64,000 nucleotides of DNA from an uncultured Piscinibacter sp. GTDB taxonomy: Bacteria; Pseudomonadota; Gammaproteobacteria; Burkholderiales; Burkholderiaceae_C. The DNA is taken from assembly GCF_937952055.1 (NCBI RefSeq), contig NZ_CALFYO010000022.1:62001-126000 (forward strand), written 5' to 3'. The notes beneath the pieces are model-generated. The model ran no database searches, was not told the origin of the DNA, and saw only the letters and a list, made by a program, of their open reading frames with translations. Positions 30,569 through 38,653 of this stretch are shown in pieces. The first letter of the stretch is position 1; every line of letters begins with the position of its first letter. The position numbers and the translations under genes are program-made.

Positions 30569-31714
30569 ATGGCCCGCATCTCCGCTGCAAAGAAGACGGC
30601 TCCGGCCGCCGCCGAAGACAAGGCACCGCGCTACACCCACCGCTACTGCAACGCCCGCCCCACCATGCCGCGCGAGTTCGGGCCCGGCGTGAGCGCCGAC
30701 CGCGCACGTGCCATCAATGTCATCGGCGACAAATGGGTGAACGGCACCGAACTGAGCTACTACTTCTTCGATCAGCCGACCGACGGCCAGAACGTCACAT
30801 TCGCCGACGGCAGTACCCAGTTCATGCCCTGGGCCGGAGCTGAGACGCAGAAGGCGCAGGTGCGCAAGGCCTTCAAGGCATGGGCCGATCTGGGCATCGG
30901 GCTGACGTTCAAGGAGGTGGCCTCGCGTGACCAGGCAATGGTGCGCATCGACTTTCAACAGGGCGACGGCGCCTGGTCGTACGTGGGCCGCGCCATCCTG
31001 GACATCGGTGCCGACCAGCGCACGATGAACTTCGGTTGGAACCTCACCGGCGACCTGGACACCCCGATCCACGAGATCGGCCACACGCTGGGCTTCGAGC
31101 ACGAGCACCAGAACCCGTTCGCCGGCATCGTGTGGGACGAAGAGAAGGTGTATGCCGCGTTGGCCAAGCCGCCCAACAGCTGGAGCCGCCAGAAGACCTT
31201 CTTCAACATCATTCGCAAACTCGACGAATCGCAAGTGCAGGGCATCGAGTGGGACGCCAACTCGGTGATGCACTACCCGTTCGAGGCCGGCCTGATCAAG
31301 GTGCCCGAGAGGTTCCGGACCCAGGCGCTGCAACCGGCGGGCGGCCTCTCGGCGCGCGACCAGACTTATGTAAAGCAACTCTACCCGGCCCTGGGTCCGG
31401 TGGCCGGCTTCCCGGAGTTGAAGTTGCTGGAATCGCGCAAGCTCAACATCGCCGCCGGCCAGCAGGTGGACTTGCGCCTGCTGCCCGCACGCAGCCGCAA
31501 CTATGAGATCAAGACCTTCGGCACCTCCGACGTGGTGATCGTGCTGTTCGAGGACGTGAACGGCGAGATGAAATACCGCGGCGGCGATGATGACAGCGGT
31601 GAGGACCGCAACGCTTACTTGAAGCTGCGCCTGTCGCGCGGCAAGAAGTACGTGCTGCGCCTGCGCCTGTACTACGCCGATCATGCCGGCGAGACCGCGG
31701 TGATGTGGTGGTGA
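30569..31714 (+). CDS. Astacin-like zinc metallopeptidase with C-terminal beta domain
   Basis: A 381-residue metzincin. The zinc signature HEIGHTLGFEHEHQNP (from residue 168) fits the astacin pattern HExxHxxGFxHExxR with Gln in place of the final Arg, and a Met-turn follows as SVMHYPF. The first 30 residues are Ala/Lys-rich without a signal peptide, so the export route is unclear. The last 100 residues (from about LLESRKLNIAAGQQVDLRL) form a predicted beta domain similar to bacterial pre-peptidase C-terminal domains, ending in YADHAGETAVMWW. The ATG at 30569 follows GAAGGAGC. An IS element is inserted 38 bases after the stop. Confidence 0.82.
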   Translation: MARISAAKKTAPAAAEDKAPRYTHRYCNARPTMPREFGPGVSADRARAINVIGDKWVNGTELSYYFFDQPTDGQNVTFADGSTQFMPWAGAETQKAQVRKAFKAWADLGIGLTFKEVASRDQAMVRIDFQQGDGAWSYVGRAILDIGADQRTMNFGWNLTGDLDTPIHEIGHTLGFEHEHQNPFAGIVWDEEKVYAALAKPPNSWSRQKTFFNIIRKLDESQVQGIEWDANSVMHYPFEAGLIKVPERFRTQALQPAGGLSARDQTYVKQLYPALGPVAGFPELKLLESRKLNIAAGQQVDLRLLPARSRNYEIKTFGTSDVVIVLFEDVNGEMKYRGGDDDSGEDRNAYLKLRLSRGKKYVLRLRLYYADHAGETAVMWW

Positions 31715-31752
31715 ACTGACTCCAAACTGGCCCTCCAGCAGTGCCCGGTCGT

Positions 31753-31776
31753 GGCCGAGCCTGTGTGAAATCTCCC
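31753..31776 (+). repeat. Left terminal inverted repeat of the IS
   Basis: GGCCGAGCCTGTGTG and the next nine bases are complementary to the right end at 18 of 24 positions. It lies 68 bases before the transposase start codon, as expected for an IS1182-type left end. Confidence 0.7.
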
Positions 31777-31820
31777 CTCGCATCGCCTAGATTGAAGCAA
31801 CTCCGCCCGGGAGGTTGCAC

Positions 31821-33276
31821 ATGGGTCGATTCGTCGAAGGCGAGCAGCGAAGCCAGGTGACGCTGCTGCCGCAGTGCCTGGACGACTTGATTGCCGAGGA
31901 CAACCCGGTGCGCGCGGTCGACGCCTTCGTCGAGGAGCTCGACCTTCGCGCACTGGGCTTCGACGGCGCCGCCCCGGCGCAGACCGGACGGCCGTCGTAC
32001 CACCCGGCAGTCCTGCTCATGATCTACGTCTATGGCTACCTGAATCGAATCCAGTCCAGCCGAGGCCTGGAACGCGAAGCCCAGCGCAATGTCGAGCTGA
32101 TGTGGTTGACGGGCCGTCTGGCCCCGGACTTCGAGACCATCGCGGACTTCCGGCGCGACAACGGTGCGGGCATCCGCAACGTGTGCTGCCGCTTCGTCGT
32201 GCTGTGCCGCGAGCTCAATCTGTTCACGCAGGCCACCGTGGCCATCGACAGCAGCAAATTCAAGGCCGTCAACGGCCGCGACCGCAACTTCACGCCCGCC
32301 AAGATCGACAAGCGCCAACAGCAGATCGACGAGAGCATCCGGCCCTACTTGGCCCCGCTCGACACGGCCCATCGCACCCTGCCGCTGCTGGAGTTCGCGC
32401 CCCGGGCCGCGAGTTGAAGGTCAAGATCGCGACCTTGCGCGCCCAGATGCGCCGTATGGATCGGATGCGGGACAAGCTGAAGCAGCAACCCGACGAGCAG
32501 CTGTCGCTGACCGACCCCGATGCCCGTTCGATGATGTCGCAGGCCAAGGGAACGGGCCTGGTGGGCTACAACGTGCAGACCGCGGCCGATGCCAAGCACC
32601 ACCTGATCGTCGCGCACGAGGTCACCAATGTCGGACATGACCGGGCGCAACTGAGCAAGATGGCGCTAACCGCACGCGAGGCGATGGCCAAGCCCGGATT
32701 GCGAGCCTACGCGAACCGCGGCTACTTCAACGGACCGGAGATCAAGGCCTGCGATGACGTCGGGATCCAGGCCTTCGTGCCCAAGCCAATGACCTCCAAC
32801 GCCAAGGCCGAGGGACGCTTCGGCAAGGCTGACTTCATCGACATCGCGCGGGACGACGAATACCTGTGTCCTGCAGGGCAGATCGCCATCTACCGGTACA
32901 CACGAGAAGAGAACGGACTGCAGATCCACCGCTACTGGAGCAGCGCCTGCCCCGAATGCCCGATGAAGCGTCGGTGCACACCGAGCGACTACCGACGCAT
33001 CTCGCGCTGGGAGCACGAGCACGTGCTGGATGCCATGCAGCGCCGGCTCGACCGGCAGCCCGATGCGATGACGCTGCGACGAAGCGACGCAGCACCATCG
33101 AGCACGTCTTCGGCACGCTGAAGCACTGGATGGGGACGACGCACTTCCTCATGCGCGGGCTCGAGCACGTCGACACCGAGATGAGCCTGCACGTGCTGGC
33201 TTACAACCTCATGCGGGTCATGCAGGTGTTGGGTATTGCCAGAACGCTGAAGGCGATGCGAATGGCGGGGGCTTGA
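31821..33276 (+). pseudogene. IS1182-family transposase, two frameshifts
   Basis: Translated in three frames, the gene gives a nearly complete IS1182-type DDE transposase. Part 1 (31821-about 32400) starts MGRFVEGEQRSQVTLLPQCL and includes VAIDSSKFKAVN with the first catalytic aspartate. Part 2 (about 32400-33085) has the SLTDPDARSM and KGTGLVGYNVQTAADAKHHL segments, the zinc-finger-like CPECPMKRRCTP and SRWEHEHVLDAMQRRL. Part 3 (about 33090-33276) has STIEHVFGTLKHWMGTTHFL and a C-terminal helix. The first frameshift lies near 32380-32405. The second is explained by an 8-base insertion near 33078-33087 (tandem GCGACGAA/GCGACGCA). Single-frame transposases are the rule in this family, so the gene is inactive. 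Confidence 0.85.
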
Positions 33277-33393
33277 GCCTTCGAAGCTCATTGGCGCCGC
33301 CGCAAATGAGGCGCCGAGATGGCAAAAGCTGACTCGCGTACTGGATGCCTCGGCGACGGGCAATGCAATAGCCGAGTCAAACACCAATCCCTA

Positions 33394-33417
33394 GGACGTT
33401 CTCACACGGGCCCGGCC
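33394..33417 (-). repeat. Right terminal inverted repeat of the IS
   Basis: Its complement begins GGCCGGGCCCGTGTGAG and pairs with the left end at 18 of 24 positions. It lies 117 bases after the transposase stop. Confidence 0.7.
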
Positions 33418-33542
33418 GGTCGCCGTCACTCGCGAACGTCCGTCACCCGTCGACCCACAGCGGGCATCGGCTGCCAGGCTGTGTCGCAGCAACTCCATCG
33501 CGGGCATCGCCCCGCCGCTGATGTGCGGCATGATCGCCACCC

Positions 33543-34859
33543 ATGGCCACTGACCCCTGCTTCCGCTCCCCGCATCTCTTGCTGCCCCGTGCGGACATCG
33601 ATCTGCAGCGCTGGAGCGTGATCGCCTGCGACCAGTACACGAGCGACCCGGGCTACTGGGAGCGCGTGGCAGGCCAGGTGGGCGATGCGCCGTCCACGCT
33701 GCACCTGATCCTTCCCGAGGTGTTCCTGGCCAGCGCGGACAAGTCCGCCCGCATCGCGCGCATCCAGGCCACGATGCGGCGTTACCTGGCCGCGGGACTG
33801 CTGCGCGATCACGCCGGCGCCGTGCTGGTGGAGCGCAGCCTGCCCGACGGGCGTGTGCGCCGCGGGCTGATGATGGAACTGGACCTGGAGCACTACGACC
33901 ATGCACCCACCTCGACCAGCCTGATCCGACCCACCGAGGGCACCATCGTCGAACGCATTGCTCCGCGGGTGGAGGTGCGCCTGGGTGCCGAGTTGGAGCT
34001 GCCGCACATCCTCGTGCTGATCGACGACCCCCAGGGCACGGTCATCGAACCGCTGGTGGCGCAACGTGCGCGCCTGAAGCCGCTGTACGACACGCCGCTG
34101 ATGCTGGGCGGCGGCCGCGTGGCTGGCCTGGCGCTGGATGCCGGCGCGCAGGCGGATGTGGTGCAGGCGCTGCAGGCGCTGGGCCATGGCGCCGCGTTCG
34201 CTGCGCGGCACGGCCTGCCGCCCGACGCGCCGCCCATGCTGTTTGCCATGGGCGACGGCAACCACTCGCTGGCCACCGCCAAGGCCTGCTGGGATCGCAT
34301 CAAGGCCACCGCGGGGCCCGACCACCCCGCACGCTGGGCGCTGGTGGAGGTGGAGAACATCCACGACCCCGCGCTGGAGTTCTCGCCCATCCACCGCCTG
34401 CTGATCGGCGTGACCGGCGACATCCGAGAGGCGCTCTCGGCGCATTTCGGCACCCGGCTGCGCATCCTGGAGCAGCCCGATGCGGCGGCGATGCGCACCG
34501 CGCTTGCGGCACTGCCGCGCAGCCAGCATGCCGCCGGGCTGGTGCAGCCGGGTGGTCGTCATGCGCTGGTGGTGGTGGCGGATGCACCCGCCGCGCAGCT
34601 GGACGTGGCCACCTTCCAGGGCTTCGTGGATGCGCTGCTGGCCCAGGGAGGTGCACGCGAGGTGGACTATGTGCACGGCGACGACGCACTGGCGCAGCTG
34701 GCGAGCGAGAAGAACTGCGCCGGGCTGCATCTGGCCACGCTGGGCAAGAGCGAGTTGATCGGCCGCGTGGCGCGCCACGGTCCCCTGCCGCGCAAGAGCT
34801 TCTCGATGGGCGAGGCCGACGAGAAGCGCTTCTATCTCGAGGCGCGGCGCATCCGATAG
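33543..34859 (+). CDS. DUF1015 family protein
   Basis: A 438-residue cytoplasmic protein of the DUF1015 family, whose function is not established. Family hallmarks are the N-terminal VIACDQYTSDPGYWERV, the central FAMGDGNHSLATAKACW, and the C-terminal RKSFSMGEADEKRFYLEARR. No signal peptide or membrane segment. In other bacteria the family often accompanies phosphoglycerate dehydrogenase or serine metabolism genes; here it stands alone behind the IS element. The ATG at 33543 starts directly at the conserved region. Confidence 0.85.
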   Translation: MATDPCFRSPHLLLPRADIDLQRWSVIACDQYTSDPGYWERVAGQVGDAPSTLHLILPEVFLASADKSARIARIQATMRRYLAAGLLRDHAGAVLVERSLPDGRVRRGLMMELDLEHYDHAPTSTSLIRPTEGTIVERIAPRVEVRLGAELELPHILVLIDDPQGTVIEPLVAQRARLKPLYDTPLMLGGGRVAGLALDAGAQADVVQALQALGHGAAFAARHGLPPDAPPMLFAMGDGNHSLATAKACWDRIKATAGPDHPARWALVEVENIHDPALEFSPIHRLLIGVTGDIREALSAHFGTRLRILEQPDAAAMRTALAALPRSQHAAGLVQPGGRHALVVVADAPAAQLDVATFQGFVDALLAQGGAREVDYVHGDDALAQLASEKNCAGLHLATLGKSELIGRVARHGPLPRKSFSMGEADEKRFYLEARRIR

Positions 34860-35547
34860 CTGCCCCATCCGCCTCGTACCGGGCTGCCCACGCGACAGGC
34901 GACGCCGCTGAAGCGGCGTGACTCACCGCCTGTGTGGGGCGCTGCCTCGGGCTGCGCGGCGCTGTCGGAGTGCATGAAGACGAGCACCTCGTCGTGTCGT
35001 CGCTCGGGAAACCGGGCCCGGCGGTGTGCTGCGTGGTGGCGCACCGCGCAGGTCTGGCCGCGGCGCTCGCAGTAGATCGCGTCGTTGAGCACCAGGTCGT
35101 CGGGGCTCACGCTGTCCGTCGCCGCCAGCGCCATCGGGGCCTCGAGCAGCGGCTGCGGCAGCGTCGGCCTCGGGGTGGACCACGCTGCGCAGTGCCTCCT
35201 CTTGCCAGAAGTCGCGCACCGCGCTCGCATGTGCGACCCGGTCAAGCCGGTGCATCCGAGCGGGCAGGTGCCGCCCATCGCGCGGGTCGTGGGCGTGGCT
35301 GTGCACCCGCGGCGGGCCCGGCCACCGGTTCAGAAGCGGGCCATCGTGCGAACCCCGATGCTCTCGCGTTTCGTCGCCAAGGGCGGCGAGGTGGGACCGC
35401 TCGAACGCGGTGTGGCCCATGAAGCGGGGCCGACCGTCGGCCACGCCTTTCGCGCCACCCAGCTGGCACAACGCCTGGGCGGCACCACGCGCCGCCGCGT
35501 GCAGGGCGTCGAGCAGTGGCGCGACCGGCCGAAGAACTGGGCTGAAC
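34860..35547. other. Unresolved stretch, no confident gene
   Basis: About 690 bases between the DUF1015 gene and a small leftward gene. A perfect 8-base stem (ACGCCGCT/AGCGGCGT, 34902-34919) lies 42 bases after the DUF1015 stop but has no T run. Open frames exist on both strands. A leftward one ending at 34832, with a possible internal start at 35134, contains the protein-like phrase DDLVLNDAIYCERRGQTCA, and another leftward frame has VRDFWQEEALRSVVHPEADA. They are in different frames, so this could be a frameshifted remnant of one leftward gene. I do not recognise a family. Confidence 0.35.
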
Positions 35548-35784
35548 TCAGCCCGTGTTCAGCATGACGCCGCTGTTCAGCACCGTCATCGACCCATCGT
35601 CGCGCGCGTCGATCGGGTCGCCGCTGGCCAGGCGGTACTCGGTGACGCCAGTCGGCAGCCAGCGCTCCTGTCCGTCGTGGATCGACTCGTCGTGGCGCAT
35701 GCGTTCGTAGGCGCAGACCTTGTATTCCTTGCCGTCGCTGCCGCGGGCATGAAAGCTGTCGATCAGGTGGAGTTTCAGGTCCAT
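35548..35784 (-). CDS. Small conserved hypothetical protein
   Basis: A 78-residue soluble protein, MDLKLHLIDSFHARGSDGKE at the start, with a compact beta-rich pattern (EYKVCAYERMRHD, WLPTGVTEYRLASG, SMTVLNSGVML). It resembles a family of short uncharacterised proteins in Burkholderiales in which a strand pair is followed by a TG-x-x-EYRL motif. The ATG at 35784 is preceded on its strand by CCGGAG, a usable ribosome site; an in-frame upstream ATG at 35838 is less likely. One cysteine only. Function unknown. Confidence 0.6.
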   Translation of the reverse strand: MDLKLHLIDSFHARGSDGKEYKVCAYERMRHDESIHDGQERWLPTGVTEYRLASGDPIDARDDGSMTVLNSGVMLNTG

Positions 35785-36102
35785 CGTGGTCTCCGGTGAA
35801 TGGTTCAGCGGGTCCGGCCCATGACCGGGAGACTCCACATCCTAGGCCCGACGGGGCTGCCTGCAATGCCATTCGTCAACGATGGGAGCCAGGCCGCGGC
35901 TTCGGCGGCATGCTGCGGCTGCCATCGGGCATCGGGCGCGGCGACTGCCCGTGCCGGCTCGCCGACGTCGTCCATGCGCAGGTCCGGAGGCGCTCGCGCG
36001 CCTCGCGCAGGCCGCGCCAGCCGGGCGGCGGCTTGAACGCGAGGCCGGCGGCGATGCTGCGGGGCCTGTGGGTGACCATGCTGTCGATGCCGGCGTCGAG
36101 GG
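35785..36102. other. Intergenic stretch, nothing recognised
   Basis: About 320 bases between the small protein gene and the end of the ligase-like gene. Open frames are Arg/Ala/Pro-rich without any motif. It should contain the promoter of the leftward small gene. No hairpin with a T run was seen. Confidence 0.4.
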
Positions 36103-37524
36103 TCAGACAGGCCACTCGTGCACCGGCATGCCGCTGCGCTGGTGCTCCAGGTAGTCGGCCGTCAGGCGGAAGACGTCGCGGTGACGCTCGTGATGGGCGA
36201 TCTGCCAGGCGGCGCCATTGCGCCGGGTGCGCAGGCGCACGGCCAGCGTGTCCATGTATCGATCGATGTCGGCGGAGACGATGCCCTGGCGCTGCAGCCC
36301 TTCGCGAGCCACCGGCAGCAGGTGCTCCAGCAGCTCGACGGCGCTGGTCTCGCGCCCGTGCAGCCAGGTGAGCCGAGCATCGAGCCCGTCGCGGGCGGCG
36401 CGATAGAAGTTGTCGCGCGCCTGGGCAAACGGGAGCGCCGCCTCGGGCGGCGCGACCGCGGCCGCCAGCATGTGCACCGCCCCATAGTAGAAGGCGGCGT
36501 TGGCGAGCATGTCGGGCACGCTGGGGCCTGCGGGCATGACGCGCTGCTCGATGCGCAGGTGCGGTGCGCCGGCGTCGTCGAAGCCGATCAGCAGCCGGTT
36601 CCAGCGCCACAGCGTGCCGTTGTGCAGCCGCAGGTGGGCGAAGGATTCGGGCGGCGCGTCGCTGAGCATCGGCAGCAGCACCGGATAGTGCGCCTCGTTG
36701 TCGGCGAAGACCTCGGTCGGGTCGGCGCCCAGGTAGCCGTGGCCGAAAGTGACCCGGCGCAGCTCGGGGTGGGCGTCGTCGCCGCAATCGACGGCCTGTT
36801 CGAACAGGGGCACACGCGTCTCGTGCCAGAGCCGCTGGCCGAACAGGAACGGCGCATTGGCTGCCAGCGCCACCAGCGGTGCGCTCAGCAGCACCGAGGC
36901 ATTGAGGTGCCGCGCCACCTGCGACGCCGGCACCTGCAGGTGCACCTGGAACGAGGTGGTGGCCGCCTCGAGCATCACGTCCGCGTGGGTGGTGACGAGG
37001 TGATCGTGCGAACCGCTGATGTCCAGCGACAACGGCCGGCCGCCCCGCATGTGCAGCACCTCCCGGTTCAGCGCCACGTAGCGGTTGGACGGCGTCATGT
37101 GGGCCAGGTTCAGGTCGGCCTCGCGCAGCGTGGGCAGGGTGCCGATCGCCACGACCGTGGCTTCGTCCTCGTGCGCCGTGGCCACGCACTGTTTCCACGT
37201 GGTGGCCAGTTCGGCTTCCAGGGCGGACAGGCCCCGACCCTGCAGTGGCTGGGGCGTGCCGTTGAGCTCGATGTTGAAGCGCGACAACTCGGCCACCACC
37301 AACGGGCTGTCCAGCCGTGCCAGGAAACGCTGGTTGCATGGCGCGGGGAAGAGATTGCGGTCGACCAACCAGGCCTCGAGTTCGAAGCCGGCCGTGCGCG
37401 CGTCGCTCGCGAAACCGCCGGCACGAAAGCAGTCGCGCGCCAGGCGCGTCTCCGCGGCCAGGCGTCGGGCGAACTGTTCGCGGTCCGCGGCGCTGAAGGC
37501 GCTATCGGCGATCTCTTGTCCCAT
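36103..37524 (-). CDS. Glutamate-cysteine ligase family protein (GCS2)
   Basis: A 473-residue ATP-grasp-like carboxylate-amine ligase of the GCS2 family, related to enzymes that join glutamate and cysteine or a similar amine. The N-terminal GFELEAWLVDRN holds the metal-binding glutamates, followed by ARLDSPLVVAELSRFNIELN, DISGSHDH, TTSFQVHLQVP and HLRIEQRVMPAGPSVPDM. Without neighbours of a pathway, the true substrate pair is open; ordinary glutathione synthesis is possible but not shown. It has a free-standing promoter region of about 250 bases upstream and no partner such as gshB nearby. Confidence 0.78.
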   Translation of the reverse strand: MGQEIADSAFSAADREQFARRLAAETRLARDCFRAGGFASDARTAGFELEAWLVDRNLFPAPCNQRFLARLDSPLVVAELSRFNIELNGTPQPLQGRGLSALEAELATTWKQCVATAHEDEATVVAIGTLPTLREADLNLAHMTPSNRYVALNREVLHMRGGRPLSLDISGSHDHLVTTHADVMLEAATTSFQVHLQVPASQVARHLNASVLLSAPLVALAANAPFLFGQRLWHETRVPLFEQAVDCGDDAHPELRRVTFGHGYLGADPTEVFADNEAHYPVLLPMLSDAPPESFAHLRLHNGTLWRWNRLLIGFDDAGAPHLRIEQRVMPAGPSVPDMLANAAFYYGAVHMLAAAVAPPEAALPFAQARDNFYRAARDGLDARLTWLHGRETSAVELLEHLLPVAREGLQRQGIVSADIDRYMDTLAVRLRTRRNGAAWQIAHHERHRDVFRLTADYLEHQRSGMPVHEWPV

Positions 37525-37773
37525 GGCGGGGTGGGCGTGGGTGCTGCAAGCATCATGGCCGACGACGGCGCCGCTCGGGATTGATGGCTGTCAATCGTGC
37601 GGCGTCGTGGTGGTGAGCGCGAGCGCTCAAGTCTCTGGGCAGGCGAAGCTCGTGCCGAGCGACATCAGCGTCGCCTCGCCCTGGCTCAACAGGCAGGTGG
37701 CTAGCCGTTTCGGTGTCCTGCTCTCCATGATCCGACCCGACTGCTGGCAATGGACGAGTGGCTGCCGATCCGG

Positions 37774-38613
37774 TCAGGTGCAGTTTCCTTCGTACAGGAG
37801 ATGAATGGCCTGGATGCGACCGTCGGCCGTGACGGCCTGCACGCATTGACGCGTGCTTGCGCTCCACCACGTCGAGAAGGACCTGCTGCCCGACTTGTAG
37901 CCGCCCATGCTGACGAAACCACGCCGATGAAGTGCGTCGTCGGCACTGCTGCCGCGCGAGCCCACGAGATCGTTGAGGTTGACGAAGGCGGCGTGTCCGC
38001 TGTGATGGCCGTACGGCGAGCGGTAACTCGTCTCGGCGTCGCGCTTCTGCTGGCCGGCATGGAAGCCGTCCACGTACGACGGCGAGCGGTTGTAGTCGTG
38101 ATAGGGCTGGTGGTACAGGCCATCGCGGTAGCCTCGCTCGTACTCAGCGACCTGCTGTTCGTTCTTGTGCTTTTCCTGATCGCGCTCGTGCGAGCGATGG
38201 GCGAGGGCTGCGACGCCCAGCAGCGCGGCGGCGCCGAGGGCCACCTTGGCGCCCGTGCTCATGCCGCGGTCCTTGGACGCTTCGGTGGCCGGCTGTCGAT
38301 TGCAGTCGGTCGCCAGCGCCTCGACGATGCTCGTGGCCCGCCTGTCCACATAGGCCACGCGTGCGCACAGGTGGTCCTTCTGCAGCCACCAGTACTGCCA
38401 TTGCTTGCTGCCACGCTGGTCGGCGTGGACATAGGAATAGCCGCGCGCGTGGAGCTGCGATTGCGTGTGATCGTAGGACTGGTACACGAGGTCGGACAGC
38501 GCCGCCACGGGGTTGGCCTGCTGCGCCTGCAGCGGGGCCGCGACGAGCGAGCCGCACAGCAGTGCCACGCCGGCGCGCTGCCGTGTCCGGCCGAGAGTCC
38601 TGCAAGAGGTCAT
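37774..38613 (-). CDS. Exported protein with internal domain duplication
   Basis: A 279-residue protein with a signal peptide (hydrophobic stretch GVALLCGSLVAAPLQA). An N-terminal module (SDLVYQSYDHTQSQLHARGY ... YWWLQKDHLCARVAYVDRRA ... ALATDC) and a C-terminal module (NDLVGSRGSSADDALHRRGF ... TWWSASTRQCVQAVTADGRI ... LLYEGNC) align as two copies of one domain with shared aromatic pairs and two cysteines each. Between them is a hydrophobic glycine/alanine stretch (VALGAAALLGVAALAH) that may be a membrane segment, then Tyr-rich repeats (YERGYRDGLYHQ, SYVDGFHAGQ). Function unknown. It is the last gene of a leftward row starting at the L,D-transpeptidase. Confidence 0.72.
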   Translation of the reverse strand: MTSCRTLGRTRQRAGVALLCGSLVAAPLQAQQANPVAALSDLVYQSYDHTQSQLHARGYSYVHADQRGSKQWQYWWLQKDHLCARVAYVDRRATSIVEALATDCNRQPATEASKDRGMSTGAKVALGAAALLGVAALAHRSHERDQEKHKNEQQVAEYERGYRDGLYHQPYHDYNRSPSYVDGFHAGQQKRDAETSYRSPYGHHSGHAAFVNLNDLVGSRGSSADDALHRRGFVSMGGYKSGSRSFSTWWSASTRQCVQAVTADGRIQAIHLLYEGNCT

Positions 38614-38653
38614 CGTGGAGTCTCCTTGAGCGGGGGTGACGGTGGGGCAGGCA

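Larger units (their letters stand above)
31753..33417 (+). mobile_element. Decayed IS1182-family insertion sequence
   Basis: A 1665-base element bounded by imperfect terminal inverted repeats that match at 18 of 24 positions (left end starting GGCCGAGCCTGTGTG, right end complement GGCCGGGCCCGTGTG). The only gene inside is a transposase broken by two frameshifts. The bases directly outside the repeats are GGTCGT on the left and GGTCGC on the right, a possible target duplication with one change. The element lies between a metallopeptidase gene and a DUF1015 gene and seems not to interrupt either. Confidence 0.75.

Noticed and set aside
31821..33276. Programmed ribosomal frameshifting of the transposase
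   Set aside because: IS1182-type transposases use a single frame, there are two shifts, one explained by an 8-base insertion, and no slippery heptamer with a structure was seen.
34902..34919. Hairpin after the DUF1015 gene as an intrinsic terminator
   Set aside because: The stem is perfect but no T run follows on either strand.
37690..37710. GGCTAGCC near 37700 as a fourth regulatory palindrome
   Set aside because: It has only the GCTAG half and no CWAGC partner at 4 bases; it does not match the element.
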